Assembly: GCA_003452965.1 (NCBI GenBank)
Contig: DMMW01000001.1
Location: forward strand, 1 to 9,445
Source: Elusimicrobiota bacterium
GTDB lineage: Bacteria; Elusimicrobiota; UBA8919
Direction: 5' to 3'
Length of the DNA stretch: 9,445 nt
Positions 1-6,809 of this stretch are shown piece after piece. Position numbers and translations under genes: made by a program. The notes below the pieces were generated by a model. That model worked only from the letters and a program-made list of their open reading frames with translations. It was not told where the DNA came from and did not search any database. Position 1 is the stretch's first letter; each line of letters begins with the position of its first letter.

Positions 1-476
1 CTAATGGCATCCGTTATTGCACGTGAAGAAATTGTAGCTGACGTTACCGCGTCTATCTTCCCGCCGTCTTCTTTTATTACACACTCTTCTGTTAACTTAC
101 CGGTAAATTGATTCAAAAAATCTTTTTCTTCTATTCTTGAACCTACTCCCGGCGTTTCATTTTGTGATATTATTTTAATCCCGGTTATTTTGAATTTATT
201 ATCTACTCCAAATATCGCATCAATTTGCCCTGAATAACCTTCGGTTTTAATTATTAAAATGTACCCGATTATTCTTTTGTTTTCATCCAAACCTTCTGTG
301 TAATTCTCTCGTTCAATAAAATCAGCGGCCATCGGTAATACTTCTTTAAAAATTATAGATTTATCGGGTGGCTTGCTTATATGAATTTTCTTGAACGAAA
401 ACAAATTTGTTGCAATGTATAAAATACCTGAAACCAAGAAAAAAATATAAACATATTTTTTGATATTAATCTTCAT
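1..476 (-). other. rnfG: RnfG part of the fused frame (FMN-binding domain), truncated at window edge
   Basis: This is the RnfG moiety of the frame above, and it would be a separate gene starting at 476 (or 482) if the fusion is an artefact. RnfG carries a covalent FMN on the outer face of the membrane and relays electrons within Rnf. Counted from the ATG at 476, residues 9-25 form one membrane segment. The extracytoplasmic domain follows, with GYILIIKTEGYSGQI (71-85), ETPGVGSRI (107-115) and the flavinylation motif DAVTSATISSRAIT (142-155), whose predicted FMN acceptor is Thr148. The motif has Ser where Gly is usual (TSAT rather than TGAT). About 158 residues are visible; the family is usually near 190-210, so a few dozen residues lie outside the window. 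There is no strong Shine-Dalgarno before 476, which fits either a fusion or translational coupling. Confidence 0.85.
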
Positions 477-1379
477 TGCCATAAAATCTTTCTTAAAATT
501 AAATCCATCAAGTAAAGGCACAGATAGATTCATAATCAAAATTGAATAACCGACGCTCTCTGTAAATATACCGAATTTTCTTAATGAAAATGTCAATAAT
601 CCGCATCCTATTCCGAAAATAATTTTCCCTCTTGCAAATATCGGACTTGTTACATAATCGGTTGCCATAAAAAATGCGCCCAAAATCAGCCCGCCTGAAA
701 GAATCTGAGAAATAGGATTTTGTTTGAATATTGCAGAAAGTATAAAAACAGTTGAAATATACATAGCCGGTATATGCCAGGAAATTATTCTTTTTAAAAA
801 CAGATATACTGCCCCTAAAATAAGTAACAATTTGGAAACTTCGCCGATAGAACCCTGTATGTTACCGATAAACAAATCTGTAAACCCTGCTAATTGCATG
901 TCAACATTCCATTTCATAATTCCAAGCGGTGTCGCTTGAGTAATACCGTCAACCTGAACACCGACCATATCCGCTGGAAATAATATCCTAATAACAGCCA
1001 TGCCAATAAGTGCGGGATTAAAAATATTATAACCGGTTCCGCCAAAACTCTCTTTTGCTAAAACTATTGCAAAAAATGAACCTATAAAAATCTGCCAAAT
1101 TTTAACGCTGGTTGGTAAACAATATGCCATTAGAAGCCCAATAAGAATAGAACTACCGTCTAAAATTCTGATTTTTGTCTTAAAAATATATCTTTGTGAA
1201 ATGAATTCAAATAAAACGCAACTTAAAACTGATGTGAATATAACTACCGCCGAATAAACCCCAAATTTCAAAATGCCCCATATACCGGCAGGTATAAGCG
1301 CAAAGAAAACAGAAAACATTATTTTTGATGTTGTTTCTTTTGAATTGATATGCGGAGATGAAGATATTATAAATGCCAT
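1..1379 (-). CDS. rnfD: RnfD-RnfG fused reading frame of the Rnf electron-transport complex (3' end cut by window edge)
   Basis: Membrane subunit(s) of the ferredoxin:NAD+ oxidoreductase (Rnf). Reading from the ATG at 1379, no stop occurs before the left edge (459 full codons). Residues 1-~298 are RnfD: an N-terminus of the SSSPHINSKETTSKIM kind, about nine or ten hydrophobic segments, GGTGYNIFNPALIG (113-126), flavinylation motif DGITQATPL with acceptor Thr150, GNIQGSIGE (172-180), MATDYVTSP (238-246) and FGIGCG (255-260). RnfD proteins normally end soon after a PLLD-like motif, here at 288-291. From Met300/Met302 the frame continues directly into an RnfG-like protein. The start follows rnfC by 36 bases with no clear Shine-Dalgarno. 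The RnfD and RnfG identities are secure. The fusion is what the sequence shows, but a one-base error near 482-495 could create it. The alternative is two genes overlapping by ATGA at about 472-475/476. Confidence 0.9.
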   Translation of the reverse strand, partial: MAFIISSSPHINSKETTSKIMFSVFFALIPAGIWGILKFGVYSAVVIFTSVLSCVLFEFISQRYIFKTKIRILDGSSILIGLLMAYCLPTSVKIWQIFIGSFFAIVLAKESFGGTGYNIFNPALIGMAVIRILFPADMVGVQVDGITQATPLGIMKWNVDMQLAGFTDLFIGNIQGSIGEVSKLLLILGAVYLFLKRIISWHIPAMYISTVFILSAIFKQNPISQILSGGLILGAFFMATDYVTSPIFARGKIIFGIGCGLLTFSLRKFGIFTESVGYSILIMNLSVPLLDGFNFKKDFMAMKINIKKYVYIFFLVSGILYIATNLFSFKKIHISKPPDKSIIFKEVLPMAADFIERENYTEGLDENKRIIGYILIIKTEGYSGQIDAIFGVDNKFKITGIKIISQNETPGVGSRIEEKDFLNQFTGKLTEECVIKEDGGKIDAVTSATISSRAITDAI

Positions 1380-1415
1380 AAAAAAACAATTAAACCAGAT
1401 AACTTAATGATAAAA

Positions 1416-2714
1416 TCAGTATTTTAATGTACTCATTTTCTGTTTCGCTATTCTAAGTTTTTGAACTAAATGAATCTTAGCAGGACATTCGTATTCACAA
1501 ATACCACATTCTTTGCAAGCAAGCGGATTATAATCCGCGAGTTCAAAATATTTTTCGTTTTCAACGTATTGCGAAATTACCATAGGGACCAATCCTTCGG
1601 GACATTTGGACACACATCTCCCGCACCTGATACAATCAGTTGTTTCATAAATCTTTGATTCTTTATCGTTCAATGCAACAATACCTAACGTTCCTTTAGT
1701 AACAGGAACGTCCAATGAATACTGAGAAATACCCATCATAGGACCACCTAATATAATCTTTTTAACATCACCTACTAAACCGCCGCAATAATTTATAATT
1801 TCGGAAATAGGTGTCCCGATTCTTACCTTATAATTCCCTGTATCCTTTATGCTGCCAGCAACAGTTATAATTCTTTCAAATAAAGGTTTTCCGATATAAA
1901 CCGCTTCATAAACCGCTTTTGCTGTCTGCACATTATGAACAATACAACCCACATCGTATGGTAACTTTCCGTAAGGTATTTTTTTTCTGAAAACCGTCTC
2001 TACCAACTGCCTTTCCGCACCTTGCGGATATTTAGATTTCAATGAAATTATATTTATCCCTTTGACAGGAATCCCTGTGTTTTGAACTTCATCTTTTAAC
2101 TTTTTTAAAACACTCTTTTTTATATTTCCTATAACTAAACAACCGTTATTTGCATTGTGAATTTTCATCATCAGCATCAAACCACCTATAACCTTTTCTG
2201 TCTCTTCCAAAATAACTCTATAGTCACAGGTCAAATAAGGCTCACATTCACAACCGTTTAATATCACAGAATCAATCTTTTTTTCTCTTGGCGAACACAA
2301 TTTTATGTGTGTCGGAAAGCACGCACCTCCGAGCCCAACGATACCGGCATTTTTAATTATATCCACTATTTCATTAGGAAAAAGCTTGTTCGGATCTTTA
2401 GAATTAAACTTTACCGTATCATCTTGTTCATCCGATTCTATCACGATTGATTCAACACCGCAACCGTACGGATGAATCCGTTTTTCTATTTCTAAAACTT
2501 TTCCTGAAACTGGAGAATGAATACGTGCAGAAATTACATCAGTTAATTCGGCAATCAATTGTCCTGTTTTGACGATATCTCCTGTTTTTACTACTGGTTT
2601 TGATGGTGAACCAATATGTTGAATTAAAGGAATCACCGCTATTTTCGGCATCGGCAGTTCTTCTATCGCAATTTTGTATGTATTTTTTGACTTTGGAATA
2701 GCAATCCCATTCAT
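1416..2714 (-). CDS. rnfC: Electron transport complex subunit RnfC (NADH-binding, two 4Fe-4S clusters)
   Basis: RnfC is the peripheral cytoplasmic subunit of Rnf that binds NADH/FMN and passes electrons between NAD and the membrane subunits. The 432-residue protein is near the usual length for short RnfC and lacks the long repetitive C-terminal tail of gammaproteobacterial forms. Residues 1-95 are the N-terminal barrel-sandwich domain (HSPVSGKV at 66-73). The nucleotide-binding domain includes GIVGLGGACFPTHIKL (124-139), NGCECEPY (153-160) and YPQGAERQL (229-237). It is followed by an SLBB-like region. Two ferredoxin-type cluster motifs are complete: Cys361, 364, 367, 371 and Cys400, 403, 406, 410, each with the trailing Pro. 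The ATG at 2714 has a good Shine-Dalgarno, GGGGA, about six bases upstream. The gene starts 15 bases after the apbE stop, and rnfD follows after 36 bases, so one operon is likely. Confidence 0.96.
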   Translation of the reverse strand: MNGIAIPKSKNTYKIAIEELPMPKIAVIPLIQHIGSPSKPVVKTGDIVKTGQLIAELTDVISARIHSPVSGKVLEIEKRIHPYGCGVESIVIESDEQDDTVKFNSKDPNKLFPNEIVDIIKNAGIVGLGGACFPTHIKLCSPREKKIDSVILNGCECEPYLTCDYRVILEETEKVIGGLMLMMKIHNANNGCLVIGNIKKSVLKKLKDEVQNTGIPVKGINIISLKSKYPQGAERQLVETVFRKKIPYGKLPYDVGCIVHNVQTAKAVYEAVYIGKPLFERIITVAGSIKDTGNYKVRIGTPISEIINYCGGLVGDVKKIILGGPMMGISQYSLDVPVTKGTLGIVALNDKESKIYETTDCIRCGRCVSKCPEGLVPMVISQYVENEKYFELADYNPLACKECGICEYECPAKIHLVQKLRIAKQKMSTLKY

Positions 2715-2729
2715 TATATTCCCCGATAG

Positions 2730-3692
2730 TTACTCATATTCTGAGAATCTCGGTGATTTATAAATCTTTCTTTCTTTATCAATTATTAGACATTCTGCGT
2801 TTTTGTATTTTTCTATCAATTTAATTCCTTTTTCTGCACCCAAAACAAAAGTAGCCGTAGATAATGCATCCGCATCTGTTGCAGTATCGGTAACGATTGT
2901 TGAACTTATAGAATCTTCCGCTGAAAAACCGGTAATCGGATTGATTATATGCGATATTTTCTTTTTGTCAAGTGAAAAAAACCGCTCATAATCCCCGGAT
3001 GTCGCAACAGATTTATTCTTCAGCTTCAATATTGTAACAAAATCCTTTTTTTCTCTTGGATTCTGCAATGCAATAAACCAGATTTTGCCCCCAAAACATC
3101 TTATATTACCCCCGGCATTGACCATGCCAATTTTAATTCCAGATTTTTTCAATATATTAACTGCTCTGTCAACCGCATAACCTTTTGCTATTCCTCCAAA
3201 ATCCGCTTTCATACCCTTCTTTAAAAAAGAAACCTTTCCCTCATTAATAATAATATTCCTGTAATCCGTAAATTTATTTGCATTTTCTATCTCCGCTTGT
3301 GTCGGCATTTTTTCTTTCTTCTTTGCATTTCTCCATAATTCAATAACCGGCAAAACCGTAATATCAAAAGCTCCTTCTGAAATCTCGGAAAAGTATTTTG
3401 ACCTGCCGATTAACTCTCTTACTTCGTCGGATACTTCGGCAGAACCTTTTTTATTTAAAATTGAAATCTCGGAATTATTCCTGTAAATAGAAAAAATATC
3501 CTCAATTCTTTTTATTTCATCAAATGCACTTGCTACGGATTTTCCCGCAGTATTATTATCCTTTGAATAAACTTTTATTATTACGGTTGTTCCCATAAAA
3601 ATCCTGATATCTGAATATTCCGTCAAATTTTTCTGACATCCAGAAAACAAGAATGTTAATATTACGAAAACTAAAAAACCATTTTGAATCAT
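2730..3692 (-). CDS. apbE: ApbE family FAD:protein FMN transferase (lipoprotein), dedicated to Rnf
   Basis: ApbE enzymes cleave FAD and attach FMN through a phosphoester bond to Thr/Ser of target proteins; RnfD and RnfG are classical targets. This 320-residue protein begins with a lipoprotein signal peptide (hydrophobic stretch 5-16, lipobox FSGC with Cys19), placing it on the outer face of the cytoplasmic membrane where the acceptor threonines sit. Family motifs follow in order: MGTTVIIKVYS (33-43), SEGAFDITVLP (105-115), ADFGGIAKGYAVD (163-175), VNAGGNIRCFGG (191-202), SHIINPITG (247-255), and ATDADALSTATFVLG (271-285) with the expected Mg2+ ligands Asp275 and Thr279. The substrate motifs lie immediately downstream in the rnfD/G frame. 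The ATG at 3692 is preceded by AAAGGG about six bases away, a modest ribosome binding site. Being first in the block, apbE probably opens the operon unless transcription reads through from clpB. Confidence 0.95.
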   Translation of the reverse strand: MIQNGFLVFVILTFLFSGCQKNLTEYSDIRIFMGTTVIIKVYSKDNNTAGKSVASAFDEIKRIEDIFSIYRNNSEISILNKKGSAEVSDEVRELIGRSKYFSEISEGAFDITVLPVIELWRNAKKKEKMPTQAEIENANKFTDYRNIIINEGKVSFLKKGMKADFGGIAKGYAVDRAVNILKKSGIKIGMVNAGGNIRCFGGKIWFIALQNPREKKDFVTILKLKNKSVATSGDYERFFSLDKKKISHIINPITGFSAEDSISSTIVTDTATDADALSTATFVLGAEKGIKLIEKYKNAECLIIDKERKIYKSPRFSEYE

Positions 3693-3728
3693 TTTGTTGC
3701 CCTTTAATTAAGTTCTTCTGTAAATTTA

Positions 3729-3739
3729 TTCACTGTGAA
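3729..3739. promoter_or_regulatory. Perfect palindrome TTCACTGTGAA upstream of apbE
   Basis: Two 5-bp arms, TTCAC and GTGAA, flank a single base, centred 42 bases before the apbE start. The half-site GTGAA recurs in two identical octamers at 3769-3776 and 3783-3790. This arrangement resembles a transcription-factor site in the apbE-rnf control region. The regulator is unknown, and chance is possible for a site this short. Confidence 0.3.
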
Positions 3740-3768
3740 AACAATATCTGTTCCACCTATGCAAAATA

Positions 3769-3790
3769 CCGTGAATATCAGCCCGTGAAT
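3769..3790. repeat. Direct octamer repeat CCGTGAAT with 14-bp period upstream of apbE
   Basis: CCGTGAAT occurs exactly at 3769-3776 and 3783-3790, a spacing of 14 bp, in the spacer before the apbE-rnf operon. Together with the palindrome at 3729-3739, which shares GTGAA, it suggests a cluster of binding half-sites. This is pattern evidence only. Confidence 0.3.
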
Positions 3791-3847
3791 TCAGAAACAA
3801 ATTTCCGCTTCAATAGATTTATGCTCCAAAGCGAAAAATAAGATTCC

Positions 3848-3864
3848 AATGGTGTAAGACCATT
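3848..3864 (-). terminator. Possible weak terminator hairpin after clpB
   Basis: AATGGT and ACCATT form a perfect 6-bp stem around a 5-base loop, about 65 bases beyond the clpB stop. On the minus strand a TTATTTTT run follows after about eight bases, rather than directly as in a strong intrinsic terminator. A second 6-bp stem (ACTTTC/GAAAGT, 3892-3908) lies closer to the stop without a T-run. Either could slow or end clpB transcription; read-through into apbE is not excluded. Confidence 0.25.
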
Positions 3865-3928
3865 TATCTTCAATTTTGATTTTTTATCTTAACTTTCTAT
3901 AGGAAAGTGAATCTGTGGGGCTTTATCT

Positions 3929-6517
3929 CTAACGAGATTTTACATTAAATTTTACACCTTCCGACTTTGCTGGTCTGTCAATAGTGACTTTTGACCCGGC
4001 TTTAATCTTGCCAGATAGAATCTCAGGACTTAATTTATCCACTATTTCCCGTTGAATTGCTCTTTTCAGCGGACGCGCGCCATAGATAGGATCAAAACCT
4101 TCACTTGCTATAAACTCCTTTGCGTCATCAGTAAGCGTAATTGAAATATCCCTATCAATAAGACGTTTATTAACAAGTTCTATCTGCAAATCAACAATAT
4201 TCTTAATATGTTCTTTTGTAAGATACTGAAATATTATTATCTCATCAATACGGTTTAAAAACTCCGGTCTGAAATACTTTTTAAGAATTGCATTTAGTTT
4301 TTCCTTTATTTCTTTTTCCATAAACTCAAGAATCTGTGAAGCCGTTTTTTGATAAAGTTCGGTACCGAGATTTGATGTCATAATAATCACAGTATTTTTA
4401 AAATCTACCGTCTTGCCCTGCCCGTCCGTTAAACGACCGTCTTCTAAAATTTGCAGAAGCATATTAAAAACGTCCGGATGCGCTTTCTCTATTTCATCAA
4501 AAAGAATAACTGAATAAGGTTTTCTGCGAATCGCCTCGGTAAGCTGTCCTCCTTCTTCATAACCCACATATCCGGGTGGTGCACCAACCAGCCGAGAAAC
4601 CGTATGTTTTTCCATATATTCCGACATATCTATCCGTATCATATTTTTTTCATCATTAAATAAAAAACCGGCTAATGTTTTTGTAAGTTCAGTCTTGCCG
4701 ACTCCCGTGGGACCTAAAAAAATAAAAGAACCAATAGGTCTATTTGGATCAGACAGTCCGCTCCTTGAACGCCTTATCGCATTTGATATTGCATCTATTG
4801 CTTCGTCCTGCCCTACAATCCTCTTTCTCAAAACAGATTCCATACTTAGCAATTTCTGTGTTTCTGTTTCAAGCATTTTCGAAACAGGAATACCGGTTGA
4901 CTTGGAAATAACTTCGGCTATATCCTCTTCATCAACCTCTTCTTTGAGCATCTTTACATTTTTTTGCAAATCCAAAAGTTTCTTATTTTCTTCTTCAAGC
5001 TGTTTCTGCAACTCCCTTGATTTGCCATATCGCAACTCTGCAACCTTACCCAAATCACCCATTCTCTCTGCCTGCTGCTCTTCTATTTTTGTTTCCTCAA
5101 TATCTTGTTTAATCCGCCGTATCTTTGTTATAACATCTTTCTCCTTTTGCCATTGAACTGACAATATATTCTTTTTTGCTTTAAGCTCATTTAGTTTCTT
5201 ATCCACTTCTTCTGTCTTGGATTTATCTTTAAGAAGTACTTGTTTTTCTATTTCATACTGCCTCACTTTTCTCTCCAAATCGTCCAACTCGGAAGGCATT
5301 GAATCTATTTCAATTCTAAGCCGTGAAGCCGCTTCATCCATAAGATCTATTGCTTTATCCGGCAGAAACCTATCTGAAATATACCTATTTGACAAGACTG
5401 CAGCCGCTATTAATGCCGAGTCCTTAATCTTTACACCGTGATGGACCTCATATCTTTCCTTTAAACCCCTTAAAATTGCAATCGTATCGTCAACCGTTGG
5501 CATGTTTACCATTATCGGCTGGAACCTACGTTCTAGTGCCGCATCCTTTTCAATATTTTTCCTATATTCGTCTATGGTCGTAGCACCAACACATCTTAAC
5601 TCGCCGCGCGCAAGCATTGGTTTCATAATATTTGCTGCATCAATCGCACCTTCGGCGGCGCCCGCACCAACAAGAGTATGTATTTCATCTATAAAAAGAA
5701 CTATCTCGCCTTCCCGTGCAACTATTTCTTTTAAAACAGCTTTTAAACGGTCCTCAAACTCTCCCCTGAATTTTGCACCGGCAATTAATGCGCCCATATC
5801 CAATGAAAGCACTCTTTTGTTTTTAAGCATTTCCGGAACATCGCCGGATGCAATTCGTCTTGCAAGCCCTTCGGCAATTGCCGTCTTTCCAACACCGGGC
5901 TCACCAATCAAAACAGGGTTATTCTTTGTCCTTCTGGAAAGAACCTGCATAACTCGTCTGATTTCATCGTCCCGTCCTATAACGGGATCCAATTTTTCTC
6001 TTTTGGCAAGTTCTGTTAAATCCCGCGTATATTTCTCTAATGCCTGGTATTTCACTTCTGGATTCTGATCTATAACTTTCATATTCCCCCTCACTTCTGC
6101 AAGAACTTTCAATATTTTTTCTTTGCTAATCCCGTATTTTGACAAAATATCTCTCAACTTTGTTTTAGATGAAACCATAACTAATAAAAAGTGTTCTGTT
6201 GAAATATATTCGTCTTTTAATGCATTTGCTTCCGTTTTTGACTCTGAAATGATTCTTGCAAGCTCCTGTGACATATACAGATTGCCGTATCCCTCAACAC
6301 TTGGCAACTTTTTAATCTCATTTTCTATTTCATTTTTAATACTTTGAATAGGAATATCCAGTTTCTCTAAAATTGCAGATACGGTTCCGCCTTCCTGTCC
6401 GAGCAACGAATAAAAAAGGTGCAAGTCAGTTATCTGCTGATTATTATTTTCCTCAGCAATCTGCTGGGATTCTGCGAGCGCTTCTTGCGACTTAATAGTA
6501 AGTTTTTCCAAATCCAT
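3929..6517 (-). CDS. clpB: ATP-dependent disaggregase chaperone ClpB
   Basis: ClpB is a hexameric Hsp100 that threads aggregated proteins through its pore in cooperation with DnaK. The protein has 862 residues, the normal full length. Order: Clp N-domain (1-~145); first AAA+ module with Walker A GEPGVGKT (205-212), Walker B LFIDE (274-278), pore loop around AGAKFRGEFE (246-255) and arginine-finger region ALERRF (327-332); the long coiled-coil middle domain (~404-530) that separates ClpB from ClpA/ClpX; second AAA+ module with Walker A GPTGVGKT (602-609), Walker B ILFDE (671-675), pore loop GYVGYEEGG (649-657) and sensor-2 GARPLKRA (813-820). No ClpP-docking IGL/F loop was noticed, as expected for ClpB. 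The C-terminus is slightly basic and short. The ATG at 6517 gives the canonical MDLEKLTIKSQEAL start; its Shine-Dalgarno is weak. No CIRCE-type operator was recognised upstream. Confidence 0.98.
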   Translation of the reverse strand: MDLEKLTIKSQEALAESQQIAEENNNQQITDLHLFYSLLGQEGGTVSAILEKLDIPIQSIKNEIENEIKKLPSVEGYGNLYMSQELARIISESKTEANALKDEYISTEHFLLVMVSSKTKLRDILSKYGISKEKILKVLAEVRGNMKVIDQNPEVKYQALEKYTRDLTELAKREKLDPVIGRDDEIRRVMQVLSRRTKNNPVLIGEPGVGKTAIAEGLARRIASGDVPEMLKNKRVLSLDMGALIAGAKFRGEFEDRLKAVLKEIVAREGEIVLFIDEIHTLVGAGAAEGAIDAANIMKPMLARGELRCVGATTIDEYRKNIEKDAALERRFQPIMVNMPTVDDTIAILRGLKERYEVHHGVKIKDSALIAAAVLSNRYISDRFLPDKAIDLMDEAASRLRIEIDSMPSELDDLERKVRQYEIEKQVLLKDKSKTEEVDKKLNELKAKKNILSVQWQKEKDVITKIRRIKQDIEETKIEEQQAERMGDLGKVAELRYGKSRELQKQLEEENKKLLDLQKNVKMLKEEVDEEDIAEVISKSTGIPVSKMLETETQKLLSMESVLRKRIVGQDEAIDAISNAIRRSRSGLSDPNRPIGSFIFLGPTGVGKTELTKTLAGFLFNDEKNMIRIDMSEYMEKHTVSRLVGAPPGYVGYEEGGQLTEAIRRKPYSVILFDEIEKAHPDVFNMLLQILEDGRLTDGQGKTVDFKNTVIIMTSNLGTELYQKTASQILEFMEKEIKEKLNAILKKYFRPEFLNRIDEIIIFQYLTKEHIKNIVDLQIELVNKRLIDRDISITLTDDAKEFIASEGFDPIYGARPLKRAIQREIVDKLSPEILSGKIKAGSKVTIDRPAKSEGVKFNVKSR

Positions 6518-6559
6518 AAGTATTTCTTTAGATGCAAAATTAACAAAATAGTTTTGAAG

Positions 6560-6594
6560 TTGTGCGATAGCGAAGTAGTGCGATTGTGCGATAG
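6560..6594. repeat. GTGCGAT-type short repeats in the clpB leader
   Basis: The 11-mer TTGTGCGATAG occurs exactly at 6560-6570 and 6584-6594, with a 24-bp period. A third GTGCGAT core sits between them at 6578-6584. The tract lies 43-77 bases upstream of the clpB start codon, so it is probably transcribed as part of the clpB leader. Confidence 0.6.
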
Positions 6595-6612
6595 AGCAAG
6601 GTTAGAAAATAG

Positions 6613-6641
6613 ATTTTATTGTTTTTTCTATGAACTATGAA
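6613..6641 (-). promoter_or_regulatory. Weak candidate promoter for clpB
   Basis: On the minus strand TTCATA (6641-6636) and TAAAAT (6618-6613) are separated by 17 bases, matching sigma70 hexamers at 4/6 and 5/6. It would give a leader of about 90 bases that includes the GTGCGAT repeats. The -35 hexamer is itself part of a heptamer repeat, so the match may be fortuitous. Confidence 0.25.
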
Positions 6642-6656
6642 CCAATGACTATGAAC
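6628..6656. repeat. Tandem heptamer CTATGAA, four units
   Basis: Units begin at 6628, 6635, 6642 and 6649. The first, second and fourth read CTATGAA; the third is the variant CCAATGA. A further C at 6656 continues the register. It is a short minisatellite in non-coding DNA. Confidence 0.7.
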
Positions 6657-6683
6657 ACTCTACTTTTTCCGCTACTGATTCTA

Positions 6684-6713
6684 TGGCGGACCCGCCAACG
6701 GCTCAGTGGCGGG
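6684..6713. repeat. GC-rich three-arm inverted repeat (REP-like)
   Basis: CCCGCCA (6691-6697) is a perfect inverted partner of TGGCGGG (6707-6713) across a 9-base loop. CCGCCA (6692-6697) can instead pair with TGGCGG (6684-6689) across two bases. The three arms can form two mutually exclusive hairpins. The GC content contrasts with the surroundings, as in dispersed REP/MITE-like intergenic elements. It could also act as a transcription barrier between the divergent genes. Copies elsewhere in the genome cannot be seen here. Confidence 0.5.
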
Positions 6714-6774
6714 CTACCTCTTTACCTTTTTACACCTATCCTTCCACCAATTCTAATTTTATAAAAGATACTAA

Positions 6775-6803
6775 TTGAAATCAAGAAATATTTTTTATAC
6801 AAT
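6775..6803 (+). promoter_or_regulatory. Promoter of the MFS gene, predicting a leaderless mRNA
   Basis: TTGAAA (6775-6780) and TACAAT (6798-6803) are spaced by 17 bases, each matching the sigma70 consensus at 5/6. Transcription would begin about seven bases past the -10 box, at or next to the ATG at 6810. No Shine-Dalgarno lies before that ATG, consistent with a leaderless transcript. Confidence 0.5.
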
Positions 6804-6809
6804 AACATT

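Larger units (their letters stand above)
3693..3928. other. Spacer between clpB and apbE: no gene, candidate operator repeats and weak hairpins
   Basis: These 236 bases hold no convincing reading frame on either strand. They contain two short hairpins just after the clpB stop, a pair of identical octamers (CCGTGAAT) and a perfect 11-bp palindrome (3729-3739) nearer apbE, described separately. A promoter for the apbE-rnf operon is expected here, but no pair of hexamers stands out well enough to name. Confidence 0.5.
6518..6809. other. Divergent clpB/MFS spacer packed with short repeats
   Basis: These 292 bases lie between two divergent genes and contain no credible coding frame. They hold, in order, a GTGCGAT-rich tract (6560-6594), a 7-bp tandem repeat (6628-6656), a GC-rich three-part inverted repeat (6684-6713) and the promoter of the MFS gene (6775-6803). 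A weak clpB promoter candidate also falls here. The GC-rich island contrasts with the AT-rich flanks. Confidence 0.7.

Noticed and set aside
724..939. Plus-strand 71-codon frame opposite rnfD
   Set aside because: It lies fully antisense to conserved RnfD motifs and has no ribosome binding site or recognisable domain.
1207..1389. Minus-strand frame of 60 codons overlapping the start of rnfD
   Set aside because: It is an out-of-frame shadow. The RnfD frame from 1379 has recognisable family motifs throughout and this one has none.
3653..3841. Plus-strand 62-codon frame in the clpB/apbE spacer
   Set aside because: It starts inside the apbE signal-peptide region antisense, has no Shine-Dalgarno and no domain, and looks like chance.
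4695..6068. Several plus-strand open frames (74-188 codons) opposite clpB
   Set aside because: They are antisense shadows of a conserved clpB coding sequence, are serine/phenylalanine-rich and lack any family motif.
6419..6640. Plus-strand 73-codon frame crossing the clpB start and repeat tract
   Set aside because: It is antisense to clpB and runs into low-complexity repeats, with no coding evidence.
6518..6660. Heat-shock operator (CIRCE) or sigma32 promoter before clpB
   Set aside because: No TTAGCACTC-N9-GAGTGCTAA-like repeat or CTTGAA/CCCCAT pair was found.
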